A DNA stretch of 14,561 bases from Bacteroidota bacterium (GTDB lineage: Bacteria; Bacteroidota; Bacteroidia; Sphingobacteriales; Sphingobacteriaceae). The notes below the pieces were generated by a model, which searched no databases, was not told where the DNA came from, and worked only from the letters and a program-made list of their open reading frames with translations. Position numbers and translations under genes: made by a program. This document shows positions 6,016-11,485 of this stretch, one piece after another. The stretch's first letter is position 1. The number at the start of each line of letters is the position of its first letter. The stretch lies in NCBI GenBank assembly GCA_013286985.1, contig JABDEQ010000055.1:1708-16268 (forward strand). The letters are read 5' to 3'.

Positions 6016-6534
6016 TTAAATAAACGGATTAAAGATTTTAACAACTTGCGGGGATTGTGCGTCCATAAACATTTTAGCGCGGCCAAAAAGGCAAACTTTG
6101 CCTGTTGTATCAAATACATTTTGTTGCCCCCGGCTGTTAATTAAGACCTCATCGTTGCAAACACCGCCCCTGTGATTTTTATTAATATAATCCCAATAAT
6201 CTTCTTGTTCGTCTTTAAATACAATTGTAAATGCAGGCTGGTTGTACTCTATCAAATAATTGCCATCATCCATGAGTTTTGGTTTAAAATCCGCATGAAA
6301 GTTATAGATGCTATTTAGAATTTTTTTTGCTTCGCCTTCGATATCATCTACCTGTTTTGTTAAAAGCGCAACTGTTCCAAATTTAAAAACCGCTAACTGC
6401 AGCTTGCTTCCTGTATAGTATTTAGCCGTGTTTATAATTTTATCAATATCATTTGGTGTATCTGGTCGCCACCGTGGTATCGGAGGAAATTGCTTTTTTT
6501 CAACTACTTTGAAAAGATTTTTAAACAGGCCCAT
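6016..6534 (-). CDS. soluble protein of 172 residues, unknown function
   Basis: No signal peptide or membrane segment. Basic N-terminus (KNLFKVVEKK), then a predicted alpha/beta protein; the C-terminal third, GKVCLFGRAKMFMDAQSPQVVKIFNP (143-168), is the most family-like stretch, and I have a vague memory of similar endings in unnamed Bacteroidota proteins. Cysteines at about 127 and 146. Solitary proteins of this size and composition are sometimes immunity partners of toxins, but no toxin gene is near, so I make no claim. The chosen ATG (6534) is the first in frame; just upstream lies a 12-codon reading frame beginning with the same nine bases ATGGGCCT(A/G)-like start. It is convergent with the gene ending at 5844 across twin hairpins. 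Confidence 0.7.
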   Translation of the reverse strand: MGLFKNLFKVVEKKQFPPIPRWRPDTPNDIDKIINTAKYYTGSKLQLAVFKFGTVALLTKQVDDIEGEAKKILNSIYNFHADFKPKLMDDGNYLIEYNQPAFTIVFKDEQEDYWDYINKNHRGGVCNDEVLINSRGQQNVFDTTGKVCLFGRAKMFMDAQSPQVVKIFNPFI

Positions 6535-6581
6535 ATTTAAGGTTTATCCCACAATAATAAAATATTTAGGCCCATATTTAA
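6527..6581 (-). repeat. 14-base direct repeat spanning the start codon, with short leader ORF
   Basis: AGGCCCATATTTAA occurs at 6527-6540 and 6568-6581. On the minus strand each copy contains TTAAATATGGGCC, so the start codon region of the 6016-6534 gene is present twice, 41 bases apart. The upstream ATG (6575) opens a 12-codon frame reading MGLNILLLWDKP with its TAA at 6539-6537, two bases before the real ATG. Whether the leader is translated is unknown; the repeat itself is certain. Confidence 0.55.
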
Positions 6582-6620
6582 ACTCTTTTATGAAATAGTG
6601 CCGGCATTAACCAGCTTCCC

Positions 6621-6680
6621 TCTGATATGGCGCGAATATGTAACGACGAAAAATGCGGTGACGTACTTGTGCGTTTTTAC
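6621..6680. repeat. family A repeat, degenerate left half
   Basis: TCTGATATGGCGCGAATATG, then GACGAAAAATGCGGTGACGT, then ACTTGTGCGTTTTTAC follows the block order of 3941-3994 with scattered changes. No right half is present. It ends ten bases from the stop codon of the DoxX gene. Confidence 0.5.
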
Positions 6681-6689
6681 TTTCGATGC

Positions 6690-7061
6690 CTACTGCATTT
6701 TAAAAACCCCGAGTATCCAACTCTGGTTCCAGCGTAAATAACCTGTAAAAAGCAACAACACCAGGCAAAGGCCGGTAACGGCAAAGGTTTGCCATACCTG
6801 GTGGCTCAGCAGGGTGTATGATGCGCCGGTCATGATTAGGCAAAGCAGCAAAGCGCCGCTGGTTGCCGTAGCCGGAAATAAAAGCAGCAGTGCGCCGATG
6901 AGCTCCAGGCAGCCCACAAATTTCAGCAGCCAGGGTCCATAACCCCACTCATGGAAATGATGCGCGGTAACTTCATTGCCGGTAAGTTTTTTATACCCGG
7001 CATAAATAAAAAAAAGTACCAGTAGTATGGTGAGGATCCAGGTAGCAATTGTTTTAAACAT
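6690..7061 (-). CDS. DoxX family membrane protein
   Basis: 123 residues with four predicted membrane helices (about 5-22, 44-62, 66-83 and 91-108), the usual DoxX/DoxD-like four-helix size. FFIYAGYKKLTGNE at 17-30 is the conserved end of helix 1 in this family, and FVGCLELIGALLLLFP at 48-63 is the typical second helix with its Glu. DoxX proteins sit in the inner membrane; some are linked to thiosulfate or sulfide oxidation or oxidative stress, but most bacterial members, including this one, have no proven substrate. The ATG at 7061 follows a T/A-rich leader. Upstream are two palindromes (7080-7099, 7131-7144) and a remnant of a Crp/Fnr regulator gene, which suggests that this gene was, or still is, under such a regulator. 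Confidence 0.88.
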   Translation of the reverse strand: MFKTIATWILTILLVLFFIYAGYKKLTGNEVTAHHFHEWGYGPWLLKFVGCLELIGALLLLFPATATSGALLLCLIMTGASYTLLSHQVWQTFAVTGLCLVLLLFTGYLRWNQSWILGVFKMQ

Positions 7062-7079
7062 AATGATTTGTTTTTTTTG

Positions 7080-7099
7080 TTCCGTTTAATTTAACGGAA
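7080..7099 (-). promoter_or_regulatory. palindromic operator candidate before doxX
   Basis: TTCCGTT-N6-AACGGAA, perfect 7-bp arms, 18 of 20 positions symmetric overall, lying 19-38 bases before the DoxX start codon. The equivalent position in the second copy of the surrounding duplication (near 8252-8271) keeps only the middle, so the symmetry is specific to the DoxX side. It could be a repressor site or a hairpin in the leader RNA. Confidence 0.45.
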
Positions 7100-7275
7100 G
7101 TAAAATTCAGCTTTAGCGTAACCAAATCCATTATCATATGATAAGAAATTTATTTGCTTTTCTGCGGCCTGATACGGCTTAAAGAAATGGGCGTGATACC
7201 TAAATAGGAGGCGATATAATAAGCCGGCACTAATTGCTCCGGTTCGGGATACTGTTGTTGCAGCTGCTGGTAACC
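7085..7275 (-). repeat. direct duplication, copy 1 (regulator 3' end plus downstream DNA)
   Basis: Aligns without gaps to 8257-8447 at a constant offset of 1172 bases; by hand I count about 22 differences, so roughly 88% identity. It covers about 65 bases of non-coding DNA and about 125 bases of Crp/Fnr coding sequence. Beyond 7276 the two copies diverge at once. Confidence 0.8.
7131..7144. promoter_or_regulatory. palindrome TTATCATATGATAA, Crp/Fnr-like site (copy 1)
   Basis: A perfect 14-base palindrome. Its TTATC-N4-GATAA layout matches the spacing of Crp/Fnr-family sites such as TTGAT-N4-ATCAA. It lies 70-83 bases before the DoxX start and just after the stop of the regulator remnant. It is unchanged in both copies of an otherwise ~88% identical duplication. 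Confidence 0.45.
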
Positions 7276-7281
7276 CGTTGC
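7150..7281 (-). pseudogene. truncated Crp/Fnr regulator, C-terminal remnant
   Basis: The minus strand encodes GYQQLQQQYPEPEQ, then LVPAYYIASYLGITPIS, then LSRIRPQKSK and a stop at 7150-7152, closely matching the last ~43 residues of the intact regulator at 8322-8903, including its helix-turn-helix. There is no start codon and nothing homologous upstream of about 7281, where the peptidase gene's 3' flank begins. It is a leftover of a duplicated or recombined regulator gene, too short to function alone. Confidence 0.8.
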
Positions 7282-7332
7282 GGGCCTTGCGATTCTTGTT
7301 TTTGTTTAAACGAATTACGGTTTGCTTTATCG

Positions 7333-8079
7333 TTATTTTTGGCGGGGACGGAAAAACAATGTCCAGTTGCCTTCGGATACGACTTCGATATCATCGTCAA
7401 CCACTTTAATCGCCGTTTGGTCGTCGATTGCGTATACCGACGCGGGTATACGGGCAGCCCATTTTTTTGCGTTGGCCATAGATGCATCCGCATGTTGTTT
7501 GTTGTCCAGATGGGGAATTATTGCAAAGTCTACTAAGCCGGCTCCATTAGCCGTCATCAACGTCGTGCTTATTTCTCCTTCCGGCGTTGAAAGTATCAAT
7601 TGTTCTGTGCTAAGCGGTGTGCCGCTTCCGCCGCGTGGCTCCGAATAGGTTTCGCCGAAAATTTTACTTGTCGCCATGCTTCCCGCACTTACGCCAACAT
7701 AAACGGTTTTTTGCAGTAATGTTGGCAATAGCGGTGCCAGCCCGCCTTGTTGTAACCAATAGCTGAGGTACAGCGGGTCGCCCCCCCAAAACAGCAACGC
7801 ATCGGCCTCCTCAACCGCAGGTAGCCAAATTGCCTTTTCTATACTGGGCAGCGCGGTCAATTCAAGTAAGCCCAAAGTTTTCCATGGTAAGGTGCAGAGT
7901 TGTGATTGGGAATTTCCGCTAATTGGGTTCCAGGCGTAGCGTGCGCCATATTTAAAGGGATAAATCGCCGTCGGAATGAACAAGGCATTAGATTCTTCGA
8001 TGGGTTTACCCAACAAATCAACCAACGCATGGCGAATGCTCTGATTGGTAATACCACTGGAGGTGAGAAGAAGTTTCAT
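7333..8079 (-). CDS. peptidase E-like protein (S51 family, class I glutamine amidotransferase fold)
   Basis: 248 residues, cytoplasmic. The family is the serine peptidase S51 group, whose best known member cleaves Asp-X dipeptides; cyanophycinase is a relative. Seen here: FWGGDPLYL (97-105), the glycine-rich loop of the fold; the nucleophile elbow GVSAGSM with Ser131; and IIPHLDN with His190, probably the catalytic His. The C-terminus ends with IDDQTAIKVV, a strand typical of the family. Length is near the usual 230-240. The ATG at 8079 is the first in frame. The gene stands between two direct copies of the Crp/Fnr regulator's 3' end, so it was probably brought in as part of that event, separating regulator from DoxX. 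A substrate role (peptide recycling) is family knowledge, not shown here. Confidence 0.87.
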   Translation of the reverse strand: MKLLLTSSGITNQSIRHALVDLLGKPIEESNALFIPTAIYPFKYGARYAWNPISGNSQSQLCTLPWKTLGLLELTALPSIEKAIWLPAVEEADALLFWGGDPLYLSYWLQQGGLAPLLPTLLQKTVYVGVSAGSMATSKIFGETYSEPRGGSGTPLSTEQLILSTPEGEISTTLMTANGAGLVDFAIIPHLDNKQHADASMANAKKWAARIPASVYAIDDQTAIKVVDDDIEVVSEGNWTLFFRPRQK

Positions 8080-8256
8080 GATTACTAAGGTAGTAAAAAT
8101 AAATTTTCAGTGCTCCCGTAGTGCCTTTGGAAAGATAAATTTCGCATTCCCCAACCTTTGTGTCATTAACAAAAATCGTTATTTAAGCTACCGGGCAAAT
8201 TTTTGGTATTCGTTATGCGTGTCTGGAGCATAATCATTTGAATTTTAGTGGTTACA

Positions 8257-8447
8257 TTTAATTTAACCGTGGTAAAATTCAGCTTTAGCACAGCCAAATC
8301 CATTATCATATGATAAGAAATTTATTTGCCTTTTTGCCCCCTAATACGGCTTAAAGAAATGGGTGTAATGCCTAAATAGGAGGCGATATGATAAGCCGGC
8401 ACCAATTGCTCCAGTTCGGGATATTGTTGTTGAAGCAGCCCGTAACG
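8257..8447 (-). repeat. direct duplication, copy 2 (within the intact regulator)
   Basis: The partner of 7085-7275. The half at 8322-8447 is the 3' end of the intact Crp/Fnr gene and 8257-8321 is its downstream flank. The two copies frame 7276-8256, which contains the whole peptidase gene and its promoter region. Confidence 0.8.
8303..8316. promoter_or_regulatory. palindrome TTATCATATGATAA, Crp/Fnr-like site (copy 2)
   Basis: Identical to 7131-7144 and placed the same way, 5 bases past the regulator's stop codon. It is far (about 225 bases) from the peptidase start, so on this side it may have lost any control role. Confidence 0.35.
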
Positions 8448-8903
8448 CTCGGCAGCGGTGAGGGTAAGTAGTTGGTGTTCTTTTTCAAATTTCTTCATCA
8501 GCAGGTTATGGGCCACCGTGTACGATACCTTTAACCAAAAGGCATCGGATTGAATAAGCTTTTGATATTTTTTATTGTCGATCACTACCACCGTACTATC
8601 GGCCAGTGCTTCGATGGTCACCAGGGACGGCTTTTGCAGGTGCAGGTCGTAATAAGAACCGGTAAAATCGCCCTTAAAAGAAAAAGCCTTATTATACTCC
8701 CGGCCATTATTATCGGTATAATACTCGCGGAACGCTCCCTCAGCAACATACCCCGAATGCAATGCTACAGCACCCGATTTAAGAAAAAACGCTTTCTTTT
8801 TGTAGTGTTTAACCGAGCATAACTGATCTAAAACCGACAAATCTTTGTTGGTGACGCCGGTAATTTGCTGAAGCGTACTTTTTAATTCATCGAGTATTTC
8901 CAT
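8322..8903 (-). CDS. Crp/Fnr family transcriptional regulator
   Basis: 193 residues from the ATG at 8903; an in-frame TTG at 8918 would add five residues but has no support. The N-terminal part, about 30-115, is the cyclic-nucleotide-binding-like beta-roll (FLKSGAVALHSGYVAEGAFREYY, then FKGDFTGSYYDL and VTIEALADSTVVVID). A dimerisation helix spans about 120-150, and the compact helix-turn-helix is YHIASYLGITPISLSRIR (171-188), the form usual in Bacteroidota. No FNR-type cysteine cluster is seen, and the phosphate-binding residues of true CRP are not evident, so the signal is unknown. It reads in the same direction as the peptidase and DoxX genes; a worn copy of its 3' end lies directly before doxX, so DoxX is the likely original partner. 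Candidate sites are the TTATC-N4-GATAA palindromes. Confidence 0.9.
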   Translation of the reverse strand: MEILDELKSTLQQITGVTNKDLSVLDQLCSVKHYKKKAFFLKSGAVALHSGYVAEGAFREYYTDNNGREYNKAFSFKGDFTGSYYDLHLQKPSLVTIEALADSTVVVIDNKKYQKLIQSDAFWLKVSYTVAHNLLMKKFEKEHQLLTLTAAERYGLLQQQYPELEQLVPAYHIASYLGITPISLSRIRGQKGK

Positions 8904-9196
8904 GTAAAATTCAGGCAATTAGCGATCCATCCTTTTTTGCAAGGCAAGTTAATACATTGCGCAAATAATTTGCAACGGCAGGTAGTTAATGTCCCAGCCT
9001 GAATCAGCATTTCCTCAAAAAATAGCAATTTTTTGGCCCGGTTGTCCCAGCTTGCCCCATAAACATGGGCTAACTCGTTGATTTACAACAGCGGGGTGTT
9101 TCACTCTGTAACGCGTGTCTCACTGCGTGTCATATATTCGCGGGACAGGACAGGGTGATTGTGCCATCCATAAATTATGGGCTATAAACAGTACTG
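8904..9196. other. intergenic region upstream of the Crp/Fnr gene
   Basis: Nearly 300 bases without a gene. A weak promoter for the regulator is possible (minus strand TTGC, about 20 bases, then TAACTTGC near 8946-8953). GTCCCAGC occurs twice, at 8991 and 9044. CCATAAATTATGG (9172-9184) is a perfect 13-base odd palindrome 13 bases past the stop of the next gene; it is AT-rich and no clear terminator. ACGCGTGTC/TGCGTGTC near 9110-9129 is a short tandem-like word. Confidence 0.3.
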
Positions 9197-9934
9197 CTAT
9201 ATCGCCACCTGGCTAAATGAATAACCTTTGCCTTGTACAAATTCTTTGGTGGTGAGGTGGGTCTTTTTGTTAATCCACACGTAGGCAGTTGCTCCCGGAT
9301 TAGTGACCCTTAATACCATATTGCTGACTGCCGAACCGCCCTGTTCCTGGGTCACTTCATCAAAAATATATTCTATTTCAAAAGGGATGGAAACCTGGGT
9401 ATGCGTGTCGGTTCCGTAACAATCCAGTTGATACCTGATTCCTTTTTTGAAAGTGATAAAGCCGAGAATATCCCAAACACTATTGTCGTCAAAATATCCT
9501 TCAGTCATCGGCGTGATTTTGGTGGAGCTTACGCCTTTAATTATATTATGCGCTTCAACAGTAGCAGGCAAGTATTTGATAAACTCGTGTTTTGTAGCCG
9601 GAAATGTGGTCAGGGTATAGCGCGCAGAGCCCTGGTAATTATCAATTGAGGAGTCGATCAGCAATTTTCCGGGTGCAAATGGCACGGTATTGATAAATGC
9701 TATTTCTTTATGGGCAGTGTCAATCGCTGTTGCATGATCAATAACCAATTCCCCGGTAATATTGCCCAGGGTATCAAATGCCGTATGCTTGTAAAGCGTA
9801 TGCGAAGGCGTTATCCAATCATAGTGAATTGATTGATCATGCGCACTCAAATGAACCTGCGCGCCGGCGGTTAAACCGGCCACGATCATAACAAACAATA
9901 AAGCAAATTTCAATTGGTAAGGATTTGTGTACAT
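9197..9934 (-). CDS. secreted protein of unknown function (beta-rich)
   Basis: 245 residues. The N-terminal signal peptide (hydrophobic core about 10-23, probable cleavage at AGAQ near 25) has no lipobox cysteine, so the mature protein is likely soluble in the periplasm or attached to the outer membrane by other means. The rest is predicted as a chain of beta strands; DDNSVWDILGFITFKKGIRYQLDCYGT (148-174) and IPFEIEYIFDEV (183-194) alternate in the manner of DUF3108/LolA-like half-barrels, but I cannot place it firmly. One lone cysteine at 172. It is monocistronic by spacing: about 260 bases to the regulator on one side and 100 to the DUF1569 gene on the other. The start ATG at 9934 gives a complete signal peptide. 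Confidence 0.75.
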   Translation of the reverse strand: MYTNPYQLKFALLFVMIVAGLTAGAQVHLSAHDQSIHYDWITPSHTLYKHTAFDTLGNITGELVIDHATAIDTAHKEIAFINTVPFAPGKLLIDSSIDNYQGSARYTLTTFPATKHEFIKYLPATVEAHNIIKGVSSTKITPMTEGYFDDNSVWDILGFITFKKGIRYQLDCYGTDTHTQVSIPFEIEYIFDEVTQEQGGSAVSNMVLRVTNPGATAYVWINKKTHLTTKEFVQGKGYSFSQVAI

Positions 9935-10036
9935 TTTTATATCGATTAAATTAATTGCCTTACTAAAATATCCTCAAATAATATTGGCGACGATATATTT
10001 CAACCTTTAGGGCAATCTATTTAACGGTTTTGGCAT

Positions 10037-10486
10037 TTAGGCACCAAACTGAGTGAGGTGGTGGTTGCAATGGATGTAAACAAATTGCCCAAGCTGTTCT
10101 TTGGTCATTTTGCCAAAAAACCAGTGCGGAAAGTATTCATTGGGGTAATTGTTATAATCTGCTATCAGCGCCATCCAGTTTCTTTTTTGGAGCGCGAGGT
10201 CCTCAACTGGTTCTGTCACTAAAAATTCAGGGGCGGTTGGTGCATTCTTTTGTAGTCCTTTGCTATCAGGTTTAAGTGTGCCGGCCAGGGCCATTTTACC
10301 TATCAGGCGTCCCAGAAATAATCTTTTAACAGGAAACTTCCCCTGGTAATATTCTTCGCATAGCGTGCAGTGTTTCACCATTTGTTCAACTGTCATTTTA
10401 CCCCATGCCGGTTTGCTGTTTTCGGTAAGCGCGTCTATACGGCCCAATATTTCAGCCTGATCCGCTTTATTGAATATCGACTTCAT
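10037..10486 (-). CDS. DUF1569 family protein (DinB-like fold)
   Basis: 149 residues from the ATG at 10486. A longer reading frame from 10558 runs back through the VOC gene's end and is rejected: the ATG at 10486 lies just 4 bases after the VOC stop, the usual spacing of coupled genes. The N-terminus KADQAEILGRIDALTENSKPAWGKMTVEQMVKHC is characteristic of DUF1569. A four-helix DinB-like bundle is expected, with His39, His121 and the HCNHH cluster (139-143) as possible metal ligands. DinB-type proteins include thiol-dependent transferases and stress proteins; the reaction here is unknown. It is the last gene of an AraC-VOC-DUF1569 cluster, which hints at a shared role, perhaps handling a small reactive molecule. 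Confidence 0.88.
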   Translation of the reverse strand: MKSIFNKADQAEILGRIDALTENSKPAWGKMTVEQMVKHCTLCEEYYQGKFPVKRLFLGRLIGKMALAGTLKPDSKGLQKNAPTAPEFLVTEPVEDLALQKRNWMALIADYNNYPNEYFPHWFFGKMTKEQLGQFVYIHCNHHLTQFGA

Positions 10487-10490
10487 GGTG

Positions 10491-10904
10491 TTATGAATTG
10501 AGCTGCGCCAGTGAAAACCAATTACCCGAGTTGTCAATAAAAAGCGCTTCGTAGCCATAAAACTCTTTTGTAGGTTCTTTTTTAAACACTACGCCTTTGG
10601 TTAGTAATTCCTGGTAGGTAGCCATTAAGTCGGTACAGGTAAATACGGCTGCGCCAAAAGTGCCTTTTTTTATCAGGCTGATCATGCTGGCTACCGTCTC
10701 CTTGTCAAACATGCCTCCTTCTGCCACCAGGAACAAGGTTATTTCCAGTTCGGGTTGTTCGGGTGGCGTAACGGTAAGCCAGCGGGCGCCTTCGCCCATG
10801 GGAGCGTCCGTATGGACAGAAAAACCTAATTTATTCACATAAAAATCGTATGCGCTATCCTGATTCAGGACATATATGCACAGATGGGTTAGTTTAGTAA
10901 TCAT
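10491..10904 (-). CDS. VOC superfamily protein (glyoxalase/bleomycin resistance type)
   Basis: 137 residues, the usual size of a single-chain VOC protein that dimerises. Two beta-alpha-beta-beta-beta halves: the first opens KLTHLCIYVLNQDSAYDFYVNKLGFSV (4-30) with His7 at the first metal position, and has ELEITLF (52-58) on its last strand. The second opens FGAAVFTCTDL (83-93) and ends GYEALFIDNSGNWFSLAQ (117-134), where the Glu119 region is the usual last ligand area. Such proteins are lyases, dioxygenases or drug-binding proteins; the ligand is not predictable here. It is followed after 4 bases by DUF1569 and preceded by an AraC regulator 60 bases upstream. The 60-base gap contains possible -7-like boxes (minus strand TAGTTTAA), so a promoter of its own is plausible. 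Confidence 0.9.
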   Translation of the reverse strand: MITKLTHLCIYVLNQDSAYDFYVNKLGFSVHTDAPMGEGARWLTVTPPEQPELEITLFLVAEGGMFDKETVASMISLIKKGTFGAAVFTCTDLMATYQELLTKGVVFKKEPTKEFYGYEALFIDNSGNWFSLAQLNS

Positions 10905-10964
10905 TTTCTTGTTTTTTCTTACAAAAATGATCTTTAAACTACCAGTATAGGCTATCGAAAATTG

Positions 10965-11384
10965 CTATTTTATCCACCCATGTGTTTGTGCAAAGCAGTT
11001 GGGTACTGCCAAAAGCGGGTTGGCACTAATGGCCAGTCTTTTTACCATTGCCTGGCTCCTATAGGCCGATGGCGTTTTACCCACCATTTTTTTAAAAGTA
11101 GCTGTAAACGAGGTCGGGCTATCAAACCCGATGCGCAAGCTAACATCAAGAATGGAATCGCCTTCAATCAAAAACTTTTTCGCCTGCTCAATCCGCACGC
11201 TCACCAGGTAATTGTGTGGCGACCGGCCATATATTGATTTGAAAAGCCTGATAAAGTGAAATTTCGAAAAACAGGCCTGGTCGGCTATATTATCCAGATC
11301 AATATTATCGGCAAAGTTCTTGTCAATAAAAAGTTTTGACTGCACAATGCGCTTATACAAATATAGTTTCTCATATTGCTCCAT
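10965..11384 (-). CDS. AraC family transcriptional regulator (DNA-binding domain only)
   Basis: 139 residues from the ATG at 11384; an in-frame TTG at 11405 overlaps the -7 box and is rejected. The protein is almost entirely the AraC-type domain: first helix-turn-helix about 31-52 (LDNIADQACFSKFHFIRLFKSIYG), linker YLVSVRIEQAKKFL, second helix-turn-helix about 79-101 (ILDVSLRIGFDSPTSFTATFKKMVG) and the signature TPSAYR. There is no N-terminal sensing domain; a short tail of about 25 residues (115-139) carries one cysteine. Same-strand position just before the VOC and DUF1569 genes suggests that it controls them, as in similar clusters I know from Bacteroidota. Confidence 0.92.
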   Translation of the reverse strand: MEQYEKLYLYKRIVQSKLFIDKNFADNIDLDNIADQACFSKFHFIRLFKSIYGRSPHNYLVSVRIEQAKKFLIEGDSILDVSLRIGFDSPTSFTATFKKMVGKTPSAYRSQAMVKRLAISANPLLAVPNCFAQTHGWIK

Positions 11385-11402
11385 CAGGTAACCGGCTTTA
11401 AA

Positions 11403-11410
11403 CAAAAATA
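11403..11410 (-). promoter_or_regulatory. -7 promoter box of the AraC gene
   Basis: On the minus strand this reads TATTTTTG, a full match to TAnnTTTG, 18 bases before the ATG at 11384. No clear -33 TTTG is seen. TGAACGTTCA, a perfect 10-base palindrome at 11459-11468, lies about 50 bases further upstream and could be an operator, or chance. Confidence 0.45.
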
Positions 11411-11485
11411 ATAAAAAGCACCACTTATCCGCCTATGGCACGAGCCCGGCTAGCTTCTTGAACGTTCAGGTCTCTAACCGGGACA

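Noticed and set aside
5801..6019. Open frame of 72 codons on the plus strand with the internally repeated RRLCLRI
   Set aside because: It is a translation of two family B hairpins; the repeat of the peptide simply reflects the DNA repeat, and it overlaps the end of a better gene.
7230..7536. Overlapping open frames on both strands around the peptidase gene's 3' end
   Set aside because: They lie across the regulator remnant and the peptidase coding region in other frames and have no recognisable family or codon pattern.
9110..9145. GTCATATATTCGCGGGACAGG as another family A right end
   Set aside because: Similarity to GACATACCTCGCGCCAGA is too weak and no partner arm is nearby.
10487..10558. 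24-residue N-terminal extension of the DUF1569 protein
   Set aside because: It would overlap the VOC gene's end, while the ATG at 10486 gives the family's usual N-terminus and a 4-base gap.
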